A stretch of DNA of 64,000 bases from Antitrichia curtipendula (lineage: Eukaryota > Streptophyta > Bryopsida > Hypnales > Leucodontaceae). Below are positions 34,330 to 48,577 of the stretch, one piece after another. A program made the translations under genes and the position numbers. The DNA lies in the NCBI GenBank assembly GCA_951230915.1, contig OX579636.1, positions 32,299,567 to 32,363,566 on the forward strand, written 5' to 3'. Position 1 is the first letter of the stretch, and the number at the start of each line of letters is the position of its first letter. Below the pieces are notes generated by a model, which saw nothing but the letters and a program-made list of their open reading frames with translations, had not been told where the DNA came from and ran no database searches.

Positions 34330-37308
34330 TTCCTACAATATAAAGAATCCACATTATTCCTCCCACAATATAAGAAATTCATGTTATTCAGTGATTGAGT
34401 TTTTATTTTAACTTTGTATAGCGTTAGAGTTACTTGTATAGTGTGGTTTTTGACATTCATGGTGTTTGCAATGTATTGATTTGCAAATCTAAGGTGAAGT
34501 ATAGTATACAATACTTGATGATATAAGCTCTACAATAATTGATGTTAAAACCCTATTTAGTGTGGCCCCCATGTTTGTAGGAATAACACTATTTGAGAAG
34601 TGACACCGTAAATAGAACAAAGAGTGTGGTTGTGCCATATTTGTAGCCATTATGTACTGCTAAAATGTATACTACCAGTACATAGTACCACAAATATATT
34701 GGCTTTTCAATTGTAGCATAAAATTAAAAAAAAATTAAAAAAACAAAAAAAATATGATGTGCCGAATGAAAAAGTAGAAATTCTTGGTCTTGGCCCTCGA
34801 AAAGAAAACAGGTTCAAGGTCCCTTATGTAGCTTCTTCCACCAAATTCTTTTCAAAATTTGTAATATCCCATCCAAGGCAACGGCAGGCAGGGGCCCACT
34901 CTTTGACCAATCAAATCGCCACGTCGACTTTCCCACCCCATCCCGATTGGGATCCCGCCGCGTGGCCCGCATCTCCGTTGGCTCCGTTCCTCCTCGCCTC
35001 GAGTTGCAGTGCTACTGCAGCTCCACGGCAAGTCAGCCGACGCCAGCGGCCATCTCCGTCCCAGAATTGCAGGCTCTCCGTCAGTGCGACGCCATCGCCG
35101 TCGCCATCCATCACGCCCCTCCCTCCCACGTCGCACAAGCTTCTCGCCTTCTGCACACAGATTGATTCTGCCCCCCCCTTGACTGCTGCTCACTGCTCAC
35201 TCCCTTGCCTTGACCGACGGAATTCCAATCCTCAGGGCTCCGCCATGGCCACATGACGAACATCTCCATGCTCGCACTCTGAATGCTTCACTGCTAGCTG
35301 GTCGAACGAGCCTGGCAAGAAAGACCTCATGTGCCGGTGACGTCGGGCTCGGTTGGCGGTACGTGTTCAATCCTCCCCGGTTGGCTCACTGGGTTCCAAT
35401 CGTCGCGGATTATGCGCAGTTGTTCCCGAAATTCCCCGGATTTCCCGGGGTTTGGGGTCATTTCTTGAGTGTCTTGGAAGTGTTGGGAGGCAGAGGTTGT
35501 GTGGAGGGGGGGAGGAGGGGGGCAGGGAGGTGTGGGTTGGGTGCGCACGAGAGAGAGGGAGAGAGAGATAGTGAGCAGGAGCTGAAAACGAAGGGTTCGG
35601 ATATGGTATCCTAGCCTGGCTACATTGTAGTATCTCAGCGCTCTGTTGGATTGCTCTGTGTTTCAGGAAGAGTGGCGATCGCTTACGGTGTTTGGTTGTG
35701 TTGTGTGTTTGCTTCCTTTAGTTGGTTTTGTTGCAATGGCGTGTAGGAGGGAGTCTCTGTGTGTTTGTTGGTTCGGGGTTCGGGGTTGGCGTTCGGACGG
35801 TCGGTGCGTAGAGTCCATTGATTTACTGTTGAGCTAGCCCCCCTGGGGCATTGACTCGTCAGAGTGCGTGACGTGGGCAAGGGCCAAAGGAGGGGTGCAT
35901 TGCTTTTGTACTACGTAAGGAATCTTGAGCAGCCGTTCTTGTCCGCAATCCCCCAGCAGCTCAGGAGCTTCTGTTGCGCGTCTCTTGCCTTTGGCCGACT
36001 TAATTTGCTCATCCTGCCGACTATTTCCTTTCCGATCGAGGTTTTGAATTTGTCGTGCTCTCTCTCGCACTCTGTCAAAGGCAATGCTGCCGTGGTCGTG
36101 ACCTGTCTTTCTCTTTCCCTGTCGCTGTTTTATCGATCGACCGAGCTGGAGAGTTCTGTAATCGATAGTCACGCGCTCTGTGCATCCGCATTTCTGCTAC
36201 ACGCATGACGAGCAGCTGCTATTCCCAAATTTGGTACCGTTTCCTGTTAGAATATCCGTGATCTACAGTGCAGCGAAGGTCAGAATCGAAACTCTGGGCT
36301 GTAGAAGAGAGTTTGTACCGTGATGTCACGAGGGAATATGCAATTTGGAACCCTTCCTTGTACCACAATGTGTTAGGGTTGAATGAAGGTTTGCTTATTG
36401 GGACTGGGCTTTTTATGACTTGAAGCTGCAGGGGAAGGGGAAGCGAGCAAGGAGCACGTGCAATGTCAAGTGCCAGTGGTTCGGCGTCCAATGGAAGTAA
36501 GATATGCGTGTCTGACACCCTTCAGATACTTTGAATGCGAGGATCATGTACCTTTGCTAGAATCTCCAAATCACGCTTGTTTCGGAGCTATGTGTTTGAG
36601 TATCGGGCACAGAGTGAACTATAGTGACTAAGAAATTCACGAGTACCGACGCTTGGTCATCGCAACGGGCCTGTCGGTCTGGAAGTTGTAATGTTAGACT
36701 ATTGATGTTCCAGTTCAGTGGGAGGTGGATGAATTCTGAAATCTCTAGGCTTACGTAAGTGGGATTCAGAGTAGATTAGGAGATAGAGAATGTTCATTGT
36801 TGAGTGCTTCCAATGGTGAAATGGAAAGATGAATACCGTAAGGCAAAAGTGGGGTGTGCTGTGAAATCCCATGTTCTTTCAATCTCCTCTCAATTTTCTA
36901 GTAGAGGAAGATGATTCCCCTCTCAAGTATTGGAAGCATGAAGATGAATTTTCGAAGTGTCCACTCCTTCCAAGAGCCATTGAAAAATATGAATGGGTAG
37001 TATTGTCGAATGATGAGAACCTCCAAGGATGAAGTGGCTACTCTGGAACCCACTGTTGTGGAGATTCTCTTTCATCTCATGCTTGTGTGTGTGTGTGGAG
37101 TTGGGGGTTGGGGGTTGGGGTTGGAAGGCGACATCCATGCCGCCTTCCTGGTTTGGAATTCTAAAAGAACTCCTGTTGCATTTGAGGAAAAAGAGTGACG
37201 TTAGTCCTAGGGCTATGGTGAAAGAGGAGCCTGCTGGGGTTAATCAAGCTGACACGCATGGCTTGCGCATGTACCCTAACCTGCTATTAGCCTGTTATGT
37301 TCTTTCAG
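34330..37308 (+). promoter_or_regulatory. SGS3 upstream region and probable 5' UTR with intron
   Basis: The first 400 bases are AT-rich. From about 34870 to 36200 the DNA becomes GC- and CpG-rich with CT-rich tracts, as at plant promoters. A GTAAGATATG donor-like site near 36499 could splice to the acceptor TTTCAG at 37308, giving a 5' UTR intron. Open frames here (such as 34759-35256) show no domain and are treated as chance. A short GT repeat lies near 37085-37097. Confidence 0.45.
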
Positions 37309-37316
37309 ACGGAGGA

Positions 37317-40300
37317 ATGAATTACAGTGTCAATTATCCAGCCTATAACCAATCAATACAAGGTGCAAGTGGCGCTGGCCCGTCAGAGTCAAATTGGAAC
37401 GTGGATCCAGGTACTGGAACACCACGGCAATTTTATGATATTCTCCGTCTGATGGATTAGGGCAAACCACAAATTTGAATTCAGTCAACGAGGCATGATC
37501 TGATTATTGTATAAATGCCCACGGATGGTCTGCAGGGCCGTCACAGACCTTGAACGGATGGGACGACCCTGTTGACGGCTGGGAGCTTCACCCTTCCTCT
37601 AACTCCTACGGCGACCTGAACAACGGCAAAGCCCCCTGGGACACGCTCTCCAACGGCTCCGGCTACTTCACCAAAGTGAAATCTTCCCGCAAGGGAGGGA
37701 GCTCCATCGCCTCCGCCTCCCAGTACTCAGGCCGAGGAGCCGGCCGAGGCTCCAACCGCACCAACACCAACACCAGTCCAAGAGGCCGAGGCACCCCGCC
37801 CGGCAGGGGAGCCGGTCGAGGGAAGAACTTCAATGGCGGAAGAGCGAAAGGGAACTCCTCGTGGGGGCAGAACCAGAATGCGAGGCAGTATGAGGAGTAC
37901 GGGGCTCCAGCCACACGAGGGTGGGAGAATGGGGCTGCCTTTCCGGCACCTTCTCTCAGTCCTGAGAATAATGGATGGCAACATGTAGGGAGTCACAAGA
38001 GCCGCAACGGCTCCGAAAGCTCCTCCCGAAGCGCACCAGGGGGCCAGAACCCGAAAGCCTGGCATCAGGGGGCCAGGGCATCGACGCAGCTCGTCTCGGC
38101 TGGGTCGTCAGGTAGGAAAGGATCCACGTGTTGAAATTCATGTAATTCATGTCCTTCGCAGATGATCATGTCATTGTTGAAAGCCACAACTTTCATCATC
38201 TGTGGGGTTTTAGGGTTTAGGGTGACACTTTGGACGTGGGAGGTCTATGTCGGTAGCGAGTTTCGTCATCGTGATCTGCTGGGTTTGGGGGTTAGGGATA
38301 AGGGGTCATTTTTGACGCGTGAATGATGTTGACGATTGATGATTAGAAAGTTAGTATGTTTCGGAGATTCTGGTTGTTGAATGCTGTTGTGCTCAATCGT
38401 TGAATACTGGTTTTCAAACTTCGTTGTGAATGCAGTATATTCTAAGGTGAATGCTGTCAACAGAGAATGAGTATGTTCAAGTGGACACTAAAGTCTTCAA
38501 CGTTAAGCTTGGTTTCCATCTCTGTGACTTGAGTAATGGCATTGTATTGAAGTGAATATCAAAGTGTGCATCATCTCTCTCGTACCGATGTCCGCGAATA
38601 TTACCGATGTCCGCGAATATTGTTGTGCGCAGGAAGTTCTTTGCCGCAAGCGGAGGGTGGAAACGCCGAGGTGTATGACTACCCAGCGAGCCCGTACTCC
38701 GACAGCCAGTGCTCGGACCTGGACCACGTGGAAGACGACAGCGACGACGCGTTCTTCAGCGACGACTCGTACACGCAGGAATCTCACGAGGAGCAGAAGA
38801 AGATCAAGTGGTTCCGCGACTTCTTCCAGGACCTGGACAGCATGACGGAGGTCCAGTGCACCGAGCACGACCGGCAGTGGCACTGCCCGGCGTGCAAGGG
38901 CGGCCCAGGTGCCATCGACTGGTTTCGTGGCCTGGCTCCACTGGCTACGCACGCTCGCACCATGCGCTCCCGGCGGGTGAAGCTGCACCGCAAGTTTGCC
39001 GAAGTTCTGGAAGAGGAGCTCCGCATCCGTAGATCTGGCGCCCCAATTACTGTGGACGGGACGCAGCTGGCGTTTGGGAAGTGGAAGGGGCTGAGCGAGG
39101 AAAACGAAGTGCAGCAACAGCTGCTCGTGATCTGGCCTCCCATTGTGGTTATCCAGAATACGCAACTGGAGCAAGACGAAGAAGGAAAGGTATGGATGTG
39201 TCGGTAGTGAAGGTGCCAGTTTTGCCTGGAGAAACAATGGGGTGGTGCAGTGGATTGGAAATGTACGGTAGTAATGCCCAATATGACCACGATGAGTGAT
39301 CCGAATATTTCAGAGAAGACATGAAGAACCATGTTTTTCAGTAACCGATGGATTTGCTATGAATTTTTGAAGTGTGCTACCCTACAGGTCACTCCAAAGC
39401 CAACAATTGTTTCCATATTGGTCACTTTACTCATCTATCGTGGTCACGATATTTACTTAATAACCAACTCAATGTCCGAGTGGTTTCATTCCTTGCAGAA
39501 TATTCTGTTATGACCTGACTTAAAAAAGGTAGAAGATCCTATTGTTGCTAATAATTCTAATACTCTTAGACTGTCACTGGAAACTTTGACTGGCGCCGCG
39601 TTCACCCCCCCATTGTAGCGCAATCTCAGATACTCAAGAGGGAGATTTGACCCCAAATTCATGGCCCGCTACCTTATGTTTCTGTAGCAAGCTACGTCCT
39701 CTCCTGGTTTTGATGTGCAGAGGCCTTGATTGATGCCAGTTTTGACAAGTGAGTCAACTGGTTTGCAGTGGATTGGAATGGGGAACAAGGAGCTGGTGGA
39801 CATGTTCAAGGATTACAACCCTGTGAAGCCTCGCCATGCTTATGGACCTCTCGGTCACCGTGGGATGAGCCTGCTCACCTTTTCAGATTCTCCGGCTGGT
39901 TACCACGATGCCGTCCGTCTTGGCAACCATTTCGTGAAATTGCGAAGAGGGAGAGACGACTGGACTCGTCCTAGTAAGGCTATTTTTCGTCCTGGGGGTA
40001 ATCGGGTTCTTTACGGCTACTTGGCTGTGAAGGAAGATCTGGATGTTTTCAACAGACACAGCAGAGGTACTCACCTTTCTAAACCTAGCTTCATATTTCA
40101 GAGGATGTTCAAATTGGTCATTTATTAAAAATCCAGTTCTCTCCAATAATTGTCTACCATCAAGAGTGCGTGACATGTCCTCAAAACCCGGTTATTGTCA
40201 GTGGGGACCACTTTTAAAAAATAACTGAATCTTTTTTGCATCTCGTTTCTGGTGCAATCACATGAAGTTGCTGTCTTGTACCTAAAAGGTTTGCATGTAT

Positions 40301-42391
40301 AGGTTGCATGTGAAAGCTATCTCTTATTTACCTCTGGTTGTTGCACTGTGTCTAAGGTAGGTGCACCTAAAAGTACCAATACACCTAATCACACCAGCAT
40401 GTAAATTTCATCTTCACTTCAGAATTCTAAACCTGGGATAGTCTAAACCTGGGACTTGTCTTACGAGATTTGAGCCACATGAATGATTGCTCTAAATTCA
40501 GCTTATAAAATGAAGAGGATGTACGTCGTGGTGCAGTTAGGTTCTCCTACTTTAATCTCTGAGTTCTTAATTACTCATTTAAAACGTACTCTTGAGTCCC
40601 ACTATTGTACTTTATTTCACAATTGCTTGTTTTGTTTGTATTTCTGACACTCGTGAGCACAGGTAAGACGTTGGTGAAATATGACATGAGGAGGCTGCAG
40701 GAGGTGGTGGTGGAACCAATGCAGCGAATGGAGCAAGAGAATCAACAAATGCAGTCTTTGCAGAGCGAGCACAACACTCTCAAGAAAGCAGTCTCTGAGA
40801 CATCTAAGAATTTACAGCTCCGTGAGGAGGAGCTGCAAGTGATGCGAGATCGGGGGGAGAAGCAGCACCTTGAGAACAAGCGTCAGGTATGCATGGAGGG
40901 TGTTCAACAACATAATATCAGCACTTCACCCTAATAATGACAAAATTGGTTTAGTAATTTATGAGTTATTTTGAATTTTAACCTCTAAAAATATACGTAA
41001 ACTGAATTCTTATAATGCAATTACATATTATTTACGTCGTGTGACATCTAAAAAATGGAAATGACAATAATTTTTCTGTTATGAACAATTCATGGTCATT
41101 GTTGTCCTTTAAAGGTTAAATTTTAATTATGGGCATGAATGGTGGTAGTCACCAAGTCCCCATATATTTTCTTGTTCTCTTATAGGTTTGTTTGCAACCC
41201 TATTCCCTTGCCGACCACTACTTTGCAAACATGTTCTCCCATTGGATTGTTTGCAATTCTATCTTCTTGTGTAGTGGCGCATTGCAAACCGATTCTCAAG
41301 TTTGTTTGCAACCCTATCCGCTTGTCTACCATCGCTGTCCAAACCGAATCTCCCGTAGCCTTGTTTGTAACCCTATCTTCTTGTCATCTGTTGCTTTGGG
41401 CTATCAATTAGTATTTGCATTTAGATCATAGAACTCCATTAAATTTGAAGAGGTATTTGAATCCAAGGTAGGTAATGAGACTTCGTAGTAGCGACACTTT
41501 TGGGTTCCAAGCTTGCATTAGGTAGTTGATTAGACGTTATAGTTGATTTGAACAATCGCAAATTTACAAGCTCATTTTCAGGAGTTGGCATGCCTTTCAT
41601 ACCTTGCGCTTTCTTTAATGATCAAGCAAATACTGGGTAGAGTTCAACCCGAAAATTCTGTTGTGCTCACAGCTTGCGGACATGGAAGAGTTTTTCCATA
41701 AGGAGAGTGCTCATTGGGCAGATGAGGTCGCTTCCAAGGACACTGAGTTGCAAAAGTTGAGAGACGATTTCGACAAAATGTACCAAAACCGTTGTCAAGA
41801 ACTGGATGCTCAGCGTTCCAATCTTCTCAACAGTCGAGAGCAGCAATCCATGTAAGACTCTAACTCTTGAAACATCAGCACTAGATCGATCGCGTAACTT
41901 GAATGTGTTTTTGCCGTTGCAAATGGCCTTGTGCTAAGATTGGGAAGCCATTTCTGTGTCTGTCACCGGTTTTGAGTTCTTTCCTTGTTTTCATGTTTTG
42001 GTATGTCCCCGTTTTCAAGGTGCTTACAATGCACCAACAACATCTGTTAGTGCATTGTAAACATCTGCGAGTTCATAGTCTCTTGTTTTTGAATGACATA
42101 TATGTTATATGGGTGAAATTTTTCAACCCACGATATCCCAGAATTGACCCTTCCATTTTGATATGCAGAATGGCGGACGACATTCAACAAAAGACGAAGA
42201 AAGTGGAAGGCAGTTTGCTGGAGGCACAAGACTTTGAGAATAAGCTGAAGGAGCTGGAACAAAGGCACCACGAGGAGCGAGTTCAGTTCCACAAGCAGCA
42301 GCATGAGGGAGCCGTGGCCTTTGAGCAGCGGATCAAGACCGAGAGGACGGAGTTTCTGCACAGCTTTGAGAAGCAAATCCAAATTCGGTAA
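37317..42391 (+). CDS. SGS3: SGS3 protein (zf-XS, XS and coiled coil), 7 coding exons
   Basis: Coding exons: 37317-37410, 37536-38111, 38633-39189, 39769-40066, 40663-40886, 41673-41851 and 42169-42391; 716 residues, all phases matching and all introns GT-AG. The N-terminus is glycine/arginine-rich (RGAGRG, PRGRG; about 95-140) with GW dipeptides; an acidic serine-rich stretch follows. The zf-XS domain near 305-355 reads WHCPACKGGPGAIDWF then HARTMRSRRVKLHRKFAEVLEEEL. The XS domain (about 365-508) includes WIGMGNKEL, HAYGPLGHRGMS and LYGYLAVKEDLDVFN. The rest is coiled coil. SGS3 is known to bind double-stranded RNA with a 5' overhang and to protect cleaved transcripts for RDR6, in trans-acting siRNA production and gene silencing, in cytoplasmic siRNA bodies. 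The ATG was chosen because it follows an acceptor and opens a continuous frame. Intact and ordinary for the family. Confidence 0.93.
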
Positions 42392-44089
42392 AGGAGACGT
42401 TGTGTTCTCTCTCTCTGTCTAGCTGGAAATTGGTGCTTAGTTTTCTATCAATTTACTGCATAAGCCCTCTGCTCAAGTTTCTGTTGTGGCTAGTGCTGGC
42501 ACTTTGAAAAGGAAATTGAGGACATGGGCTGCCAAGCTACAAGCTTGTATTTGCACTTATAATAGATTTATGACTATCCCCTTGAGCTAATTTGTTTTAA
42601 CAGTTGAGGAAGCAGCGTATTTGCAATGCTTATTCTTTCATAATCATCAATCATTCTTAATTTTCTGCTTCTTTGATCTGAGGTTTATGACGGTTTGTGA
42701 ACTTTAAATTATTGAGTTTTATATCCTCTAGTGGCAGTGCAGTTTGCAGTTTTCATTATTTCAAAAAGTCATTGAGGTAATGACCCCTTTCAAGAACTAA
42801 TTCTTGTCTAAAATGTATTGCCTCTCTTCATGAGAATCGCTTTTGGATACACTTATTTTCAGCGCATTAAAATCTCATAGTTTTCCCATGCAATGTACAA
42901 AAAATGAAGTAAGAAGAGAACCTAGAGTGTTCTTTTGACTTCCAATAAAATCCAACATTTAATTAAATAATCCCAAAATAAGAACAGTAATCAATTGGTT
43001 TTGTTGATGCAATTAGGTAGAGGGGAAACATGAGAAGAAATGTTTGTCATGAGGTAAGCTATTGCTATATATGATGCCATTCAGGCAGAGAACTTTGTAT
43101 AACTTATTCCTTGGGGACCTCTCTACAGTAGTTTAGGTACAGTGAGCTTGCAATGTGTATTGTATTCAACCGATGAAGGACAGTTTTTTATTCAAGAGAA
43201 ATTGTTGGTGTATTGTCCAAAACTGAAAATTAATACATTATGTAGAAAAAAATTTAGAATATTTGACAGCAAGGTTGCAAGATTGTGGATTTCAAGATTG
43301 AAAAAAAGTTATTTTAAACCCAACTAGCCGATACTTTATAACATTTGAAGTTTGAAAAAAAGTTATATTTAACCCAACTAGATTATACAGATTACAAGAT
43401 TGCAAGATTATAACATTTGAAGATTATAAAAAAGAAGTTAATATTGACCCAAATAGATAAAGACAATAGACTTTTTGTCCTCTTGGATTAAAATTTTATT
43501 TACATAGAAATGAGGATTTATTTTAGCCCTCATGGGTTCAATTTTTTTTCTAATTAGAAATTAATATTTATACCATTCATTAGTATTTCTTGCTAGGTAC
43601 ACTCATGCAAAATTTCAAAAGCAAATAAGGCGTCTAACTTACTCTAATCACTCTACAATACAAGGAGATCAAGTAATATGGCAATATACTAGCCAGCTTT
43701 TGATGATTTCTTTTGTATTGTAGAATTTGTTTTTTTGAAATCCAAATGGTGAAAACATAAGGTCAAACAATTAGAATATGTGAAAATTGGATAACATATG
43801 AATTTCAATCTTAAGAATTCAAAGAATATGTGGAACATTTCACCAAGGTATTTAATTGGATTTTATTTTTCTTCTCATAAAGGTGATTAGTATTTGCTAG
43901 GGTGTGTGTACCTTAGCAATAATTTTCAAGAAATCTCTGTGTAAAATTGACTTTGTAATAACCAAACTTTCAATTGTCCAATTGACAAACAAATACCTTT
44001 AGAGGGCTAATTTGTAAGCTTTGTAGAGTTTGAATGAAACAAACAAGAAACTCTTTCGATTATAATGTCTTACAGTTCTTTCATTCAAT

Positions 44090-44305
44090 AATTGGTAGTT
44101 CTTTGGTCAGACTGAATTGTAGCTTTCTTCATCAAACTATCCAAAGGTACACTAAAGAATCTTGGGAGATTCTTTTGTCCTCAATTGTAATGCTTTAAGA
44201 TTCTTCCATCCAATTATTGACAACTCTTTTATCAAATTGAATTGTAGCTTTCTTTATCAAACTATCTAAAGGTACACTAAAGAATTTTGGAAGATTCCTT
44301 TGTTC
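44090..44305. repeat. Two tandem copies of about 127 bp
   Basis: The block around CAAACTATCCAAAGGTACAC, followed by 'aaagaatcttggga', recurs with a few changes about 127 bp later. Confidence 0.7.
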
Positions 44306-44384
44306 TACGAAGATAATTGCAATAGCTAGCAACCTTTGATTCTATATTATTGCATGTCACCCATTGTGCTTACCACCTAAGCCT

Positions 44385-44515
44385 TCCTTCCAACCAACCA
44401 ATTTTTTGATTTGTAACTTTCTTGTTGTTATGTATTAATGTCTAAGACTTCCTTCCAACCAACCAATTCTTTGATTTGTAACTTTCTTATTGTTATGTAT
44501 TAATATCTTATTCTG
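44385..44515. repeat. Two tandem copies of about 71-75 bp
   Basis: CTTCCTTCCAACCAACCAAT followed by TTTGATTTGTAACTTTCTT and TTATGTATTAAT occurs twice back to back. Confidence 0.75.
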
Positions 44516-45849
44516 GTGTCTAGCATAGAACAATGTAGTGCAATGCAATTTTGTCTTTATATGGTTTGATTCCCTTTGGATAGTTTGATGGAATGAGTAC
44601 AATACAGTTCATAATTATTAAGAAACTAAAGATTGATAAGTTTAGTTTCTATTCTATTTTGTTGTTAATGTACGGTTTCAAAATTGAAACTGAAGTTGAA
44701 AAGTATCCACTTAGTTAATTCTTTAGATCCCAAGCACGTTTTTAAGGTTGTGCAAATTTAAAGAGCATCTCTATAAATAAGACCATGTAAAAAGATTGAG
44801 AAGATGATTTTAGTTTAGAATTGTATAGAAAAAATAAAGGCTTGATAGATGAAATGTGATCTAGAAACCAATAACATCCACCTTGAAAATTCACAAAGAA
44901 TGTAGTGTAAAGTTGAGGTATAAAAATCTAGGATATTATTTGTACAATGTAGTGTAGTAAATACATTGCAATGTTGCTATCAAATGGAAGACTTATTGAG
45001 TAGGAGATATTTTGGATTCAAAAGTCCTACCTCATGTATAGAAAACAAGGTGCAAATTAAAATGTAAGTGAAGAATTTGCAGACCAAAATACAAAATTTA
45101 TACAAGAATGTGAAGGCAAAGGTAGATAAGGAATCTCTCATTACAATGTTGATAATGAATAAAGCATCTCCCACAATGTAGGTGCATTAGATAATGAAGG
45201 AATATAGTAATTGGAAGCATACATTAGATGGATTAGTTGGAAGTGAGAAAAATACAAATAATCATATTGAAAAAATATCAAATATAAGAAAATAATTTGT
45301 AGTGTACTAAAAACAACAAGTTTTATTCCATCACTCCTGAGCTCCTTCATGCAACCACATAGTGACATAGACAATCCTTACATTATAGTTTTTTAAAATA
45401 AAATGCAATTGGTTGTAATGACTCTAATCATGATTGTATTAGAGTAAAAAACTTAGCCAATTCTTTGGAATCAATGCTACAAAGAAAGGAGCAAAGCTAA
45501 ATCCTAGTGTAATCATGCTACAACAATAAAACTTATAAAAATAAAGCAAGGGGTAGAATGATATTAATATCCAAAAGATGCATAGATTACATCTTATGGG
45601 TGCATAGGCATAGTAACAAACTGTTATTTTTTGAGAAATCTATACATGAATTACAGAAAAGATAAATTTGTCATTTTTTCAATTGTTATAAAAATTTTAC
45701 ACAAATTCTAAAAAGGGTACACGTGTCATTTTTCCATTGAATGTAAAACTTTTATTTTCAGAAATTCTCAAAGGAGATCAAGTGTAGTCTTTTTTTCTTA
45801 AATTTATTTAAAAAAATTTGCCACAACTGAGCTTGTAGTTCTATTCAAT

Positions 45850-46740
45850 CCTAAAGTCTTTGCGACTTTTTGTACTTAATGATGTCCTTAAATCTTGCAA
45901 ATCTTAACCACAATGATTTTGCACACATTCTTCGAAACTTTGGCAATCTTTTGCTTTGAGCACTTGGAAGAGTATACAAGGATTTCATTAATACTAGACA
46001 TTTATTAGACAACATTATTTTCACTCTAATCATGCAGAAAATACTAGAACTAAAAACCCCTTGTAGAGTGAGCATTTGACGAGTAGACAATAAATGTGTA
46101 ACTTTCACTTCCACCACCTCTGTATCTATGGAACAGACTCAGACCACATGAAATGCAATCAACAAAACTGAGAAATGAGTGCATTGGAAAGAATGTACTT
46201 GCTTGAATAAAATTGTAGCTTTCAAACTTTCTAAATTTAGCATTAATGTCATTAGGGATTTTTCAAAAACCATCTTTCCCAAGGGCCTTCCAAGTCAAAT
46301 TGAAAGGGTAGTAATCTCTTGCCACCACTTGAGCAATAAAAAACATGAGATACAAAGATGTTGGAGATCGTTTACCTTGCAAAAATAAAAATGAAGTCAT
46401 AAAAAATGGAAAAGATTATAACCATTCACAATTTCACCCTATCTACCTTATTGTACCGTCTTCTTTGATCGGTATAGATACCTGGTAAAGCTCCAATCAC
46501 ACCTTGGCCAATCCAAATTTCCATGCAACCTCTTCACAGCCCTAGAATGCATTGATAATCCGTAGATCAACAGGTCCTCTTTTTTCTTTGAATGTTGTTA
46601 CATCAACTGTTGTGCGGAGCCCTGTGACCTTTTTCATCAAGATCAATGATGCAGGTGCAACACATCATTTTTGGTTCTTTCAAATGAAATCAATGGCTAT
46701 TGAGAGGGTTCCATTTCATTTTGTGCACATTGATGGCTAG
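45850..46740 (-). pseudogene. Decayed coding remnant, unidentified
   Basis: Minus-strand frames between stops read like protein in several patches, for example VTGLRTTVDVTTFKEKRGP near 46570-46630 and a frame at 46117-45851 with an uneven but protein-like composition. Stops and frame changes break it. I could not assign a family; a retroelement fragment is one possibility. Confidence 0.25.
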
Positions 46741-47644
46741 GATTTTTGTTTAGCGTAGGGGATAGGCACAAAAGTACGTGTATTTTTTGGGTGCATAGAG
46801 GAATAGTTACAAGTGTCTAATGTTAATTACATTGATTCAAAAGAGGATGTGTTCTATCCCTACTATTAGGCTCCATTTTTTTGTGAGCCTATACAACCCA
46901 TCTCATAATACAAACCTCTAAAAATGAAAAACAAGTTACATATATAGTATTATAAAATTTTCACAAATTTTTTTTTTTATATTCTTTATCATAATTCTAA
47001 AAATTTAGTACTATCAACGTTTTCCGTAACAATGATCTTGACATCAACTTCTCCATACACATAAGGTATAATTGGCTATAGATGGCATACAAGCTAGAAA
47101 TCAAACTAGTAGATAAAAATTGACGGTACATTCTCAATTTCCTCTGTCGTAAGTATTTTTGTGTCAAGTGTCACATACAATAATCTCACAATGAGTAGAA
47201 TATATATTCAATTGTTTTTTTAAATGTATGCTTTGATAACATCTTCAATCTCGCAAATTTGTAGTTTTCTAGAGGAATCTAAACTTTGGATCATACCCAC
47301 TAAATTGTTCTCCAACCCCTGCCATTTAATCAATTATCGCTTTCAAAATCCTAATTTGTAAAGTTTTGGTTCTCTAAATCATTATTTTTTGGTCTAGTAT
47401 TGGAAGGTTTAATAAAACTTAAACATCATTGTCTATTTGGTGTCGTCATGCAAAAGTTTTTTTGGAGATAAATCAAAGGGTACCACAACAATAGCTTCCC
47501 ACTTCAACATACAAATATGAAGATTTCCTCTCTACACAACGTGACCTTTAAAGTTCATATTATTGAGATGTCACAATTGCATAAATACAAGTGGATGGAG
47601 AATGATTCATTAGGTCCAAACGCTTCAATTCCAAATGAGCATGC

Positions 47645-48577
47645 TTAACCCCTAAAGTCTCAAGGCCATTTTCTGGCCAGAAACCACTGAAAACTGCCAT
47701 TTTTGCTGCGTTCATCCAAGAAAACAAAAAAAACATTTTTTTTCAATATCTAACCGTAGGATCTGATACTTCACTTGTCTCAGATCATTTGGTAAAAATT
47801 TCATCAAGTTTGACCATACGGATTGGAAGGTATCAGCATTCAAAGTTGGAAAAGTAGTCTTTTTGAATGCTGTTTTTTCAATTTCAGCTGACTTTGGCCG
47901 CCATTTGGAAAAAAAATTTACACTACAGACTTTGAATTAAATAAAATTTGTATTGAAGAATTGAGTTGAGAATATAGGAAATTTAAAAAAAAAATAAGCA
48001 CTCGATTTTCATTCTTTAAAAAATTGTTAAGTAGATGTAGGTCCAAGATTGAATTAAAAACTAACCTATTAATAGCTTCAAGGTGGTATTGAAACACAAT
48101 AATCCCAATAGTGAGATTGTTCTAGCAAGAAAAAACAACCATGTCTAGCATTTGTTTTTGAAAAATTGTGAAAATTGCATTCAAAAATGAATCCTATAAG
48201 TTATTTTTTCAAGAAGATGCTTAGATTGCTCCGAAAAACAAGATTGTCCATAACTTTTTCATTATTAGTCCATATAGAATGAATCAAAGCTTCAGACGTA
48301 TATAGAAATATAATATTTTAGGCAGAAAAAAAAATTTAATTTATTTTGACTTTTTTTTATTTTTTTTGTGCTGCCCGCCGAGTTTGGTTTTGGGCTTTTT
48401 GTAGTATAACTTTTGCTCCCGGGCACCAATTGAAATAAAAATTATATTCCCACAAAGATAATCAGTTTTTCTATCTTCAAAAAAAATTTCAAAAAATCAG
48501 AACAAAAATTCAGCCCGTAGGTACCTGCCCGAACTCCCATTTGTCCCTCGAGGGGACAATGGGACTTTAGGGGTTAA
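47645..48577. mobile_element. TTAA-family element
   Basis: It is bounded by TTAACCCCTAAAGTCTCAAG (47645) and GGGACTTTAGGGGTTAA (ending 48577), about 930 bp. Inner blocks match 14372-14930 and 16459-17080, including the TTGTCCC..AGGGGACAAT inverted pair next to the right end. No coding capacity. Confidence 0.75.

Larger units (their letters stand above)
42392..47644. other. SGS3 3' UTR and repeat-rich intergenic DNA
   Basis: The first few hundred bases are the likely SGS3 3' UTR. Beyond that no intact gene is seen. The stretch includes tandem duplications near 44090-44510 and a decayed coding remnant near 45850-46740, listed separately. Confidence 0.5.

Noticed and set aside
34759..35256. 165-codon open frame upstream of SGS3
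   Set aside because: It lies in GC-rich promoter-like DNA, has no domain and is overlapped by equally long frames on the other strand.
41139..41431. Overlapping frames with repeated 'VCNPI' text in an SGS3 intron
   Set aside because: These come from a short degenerate DNA repeat (TTTGTTTGCAACCCTAT-like) inside the intron between two well-supported SGS3 exons.
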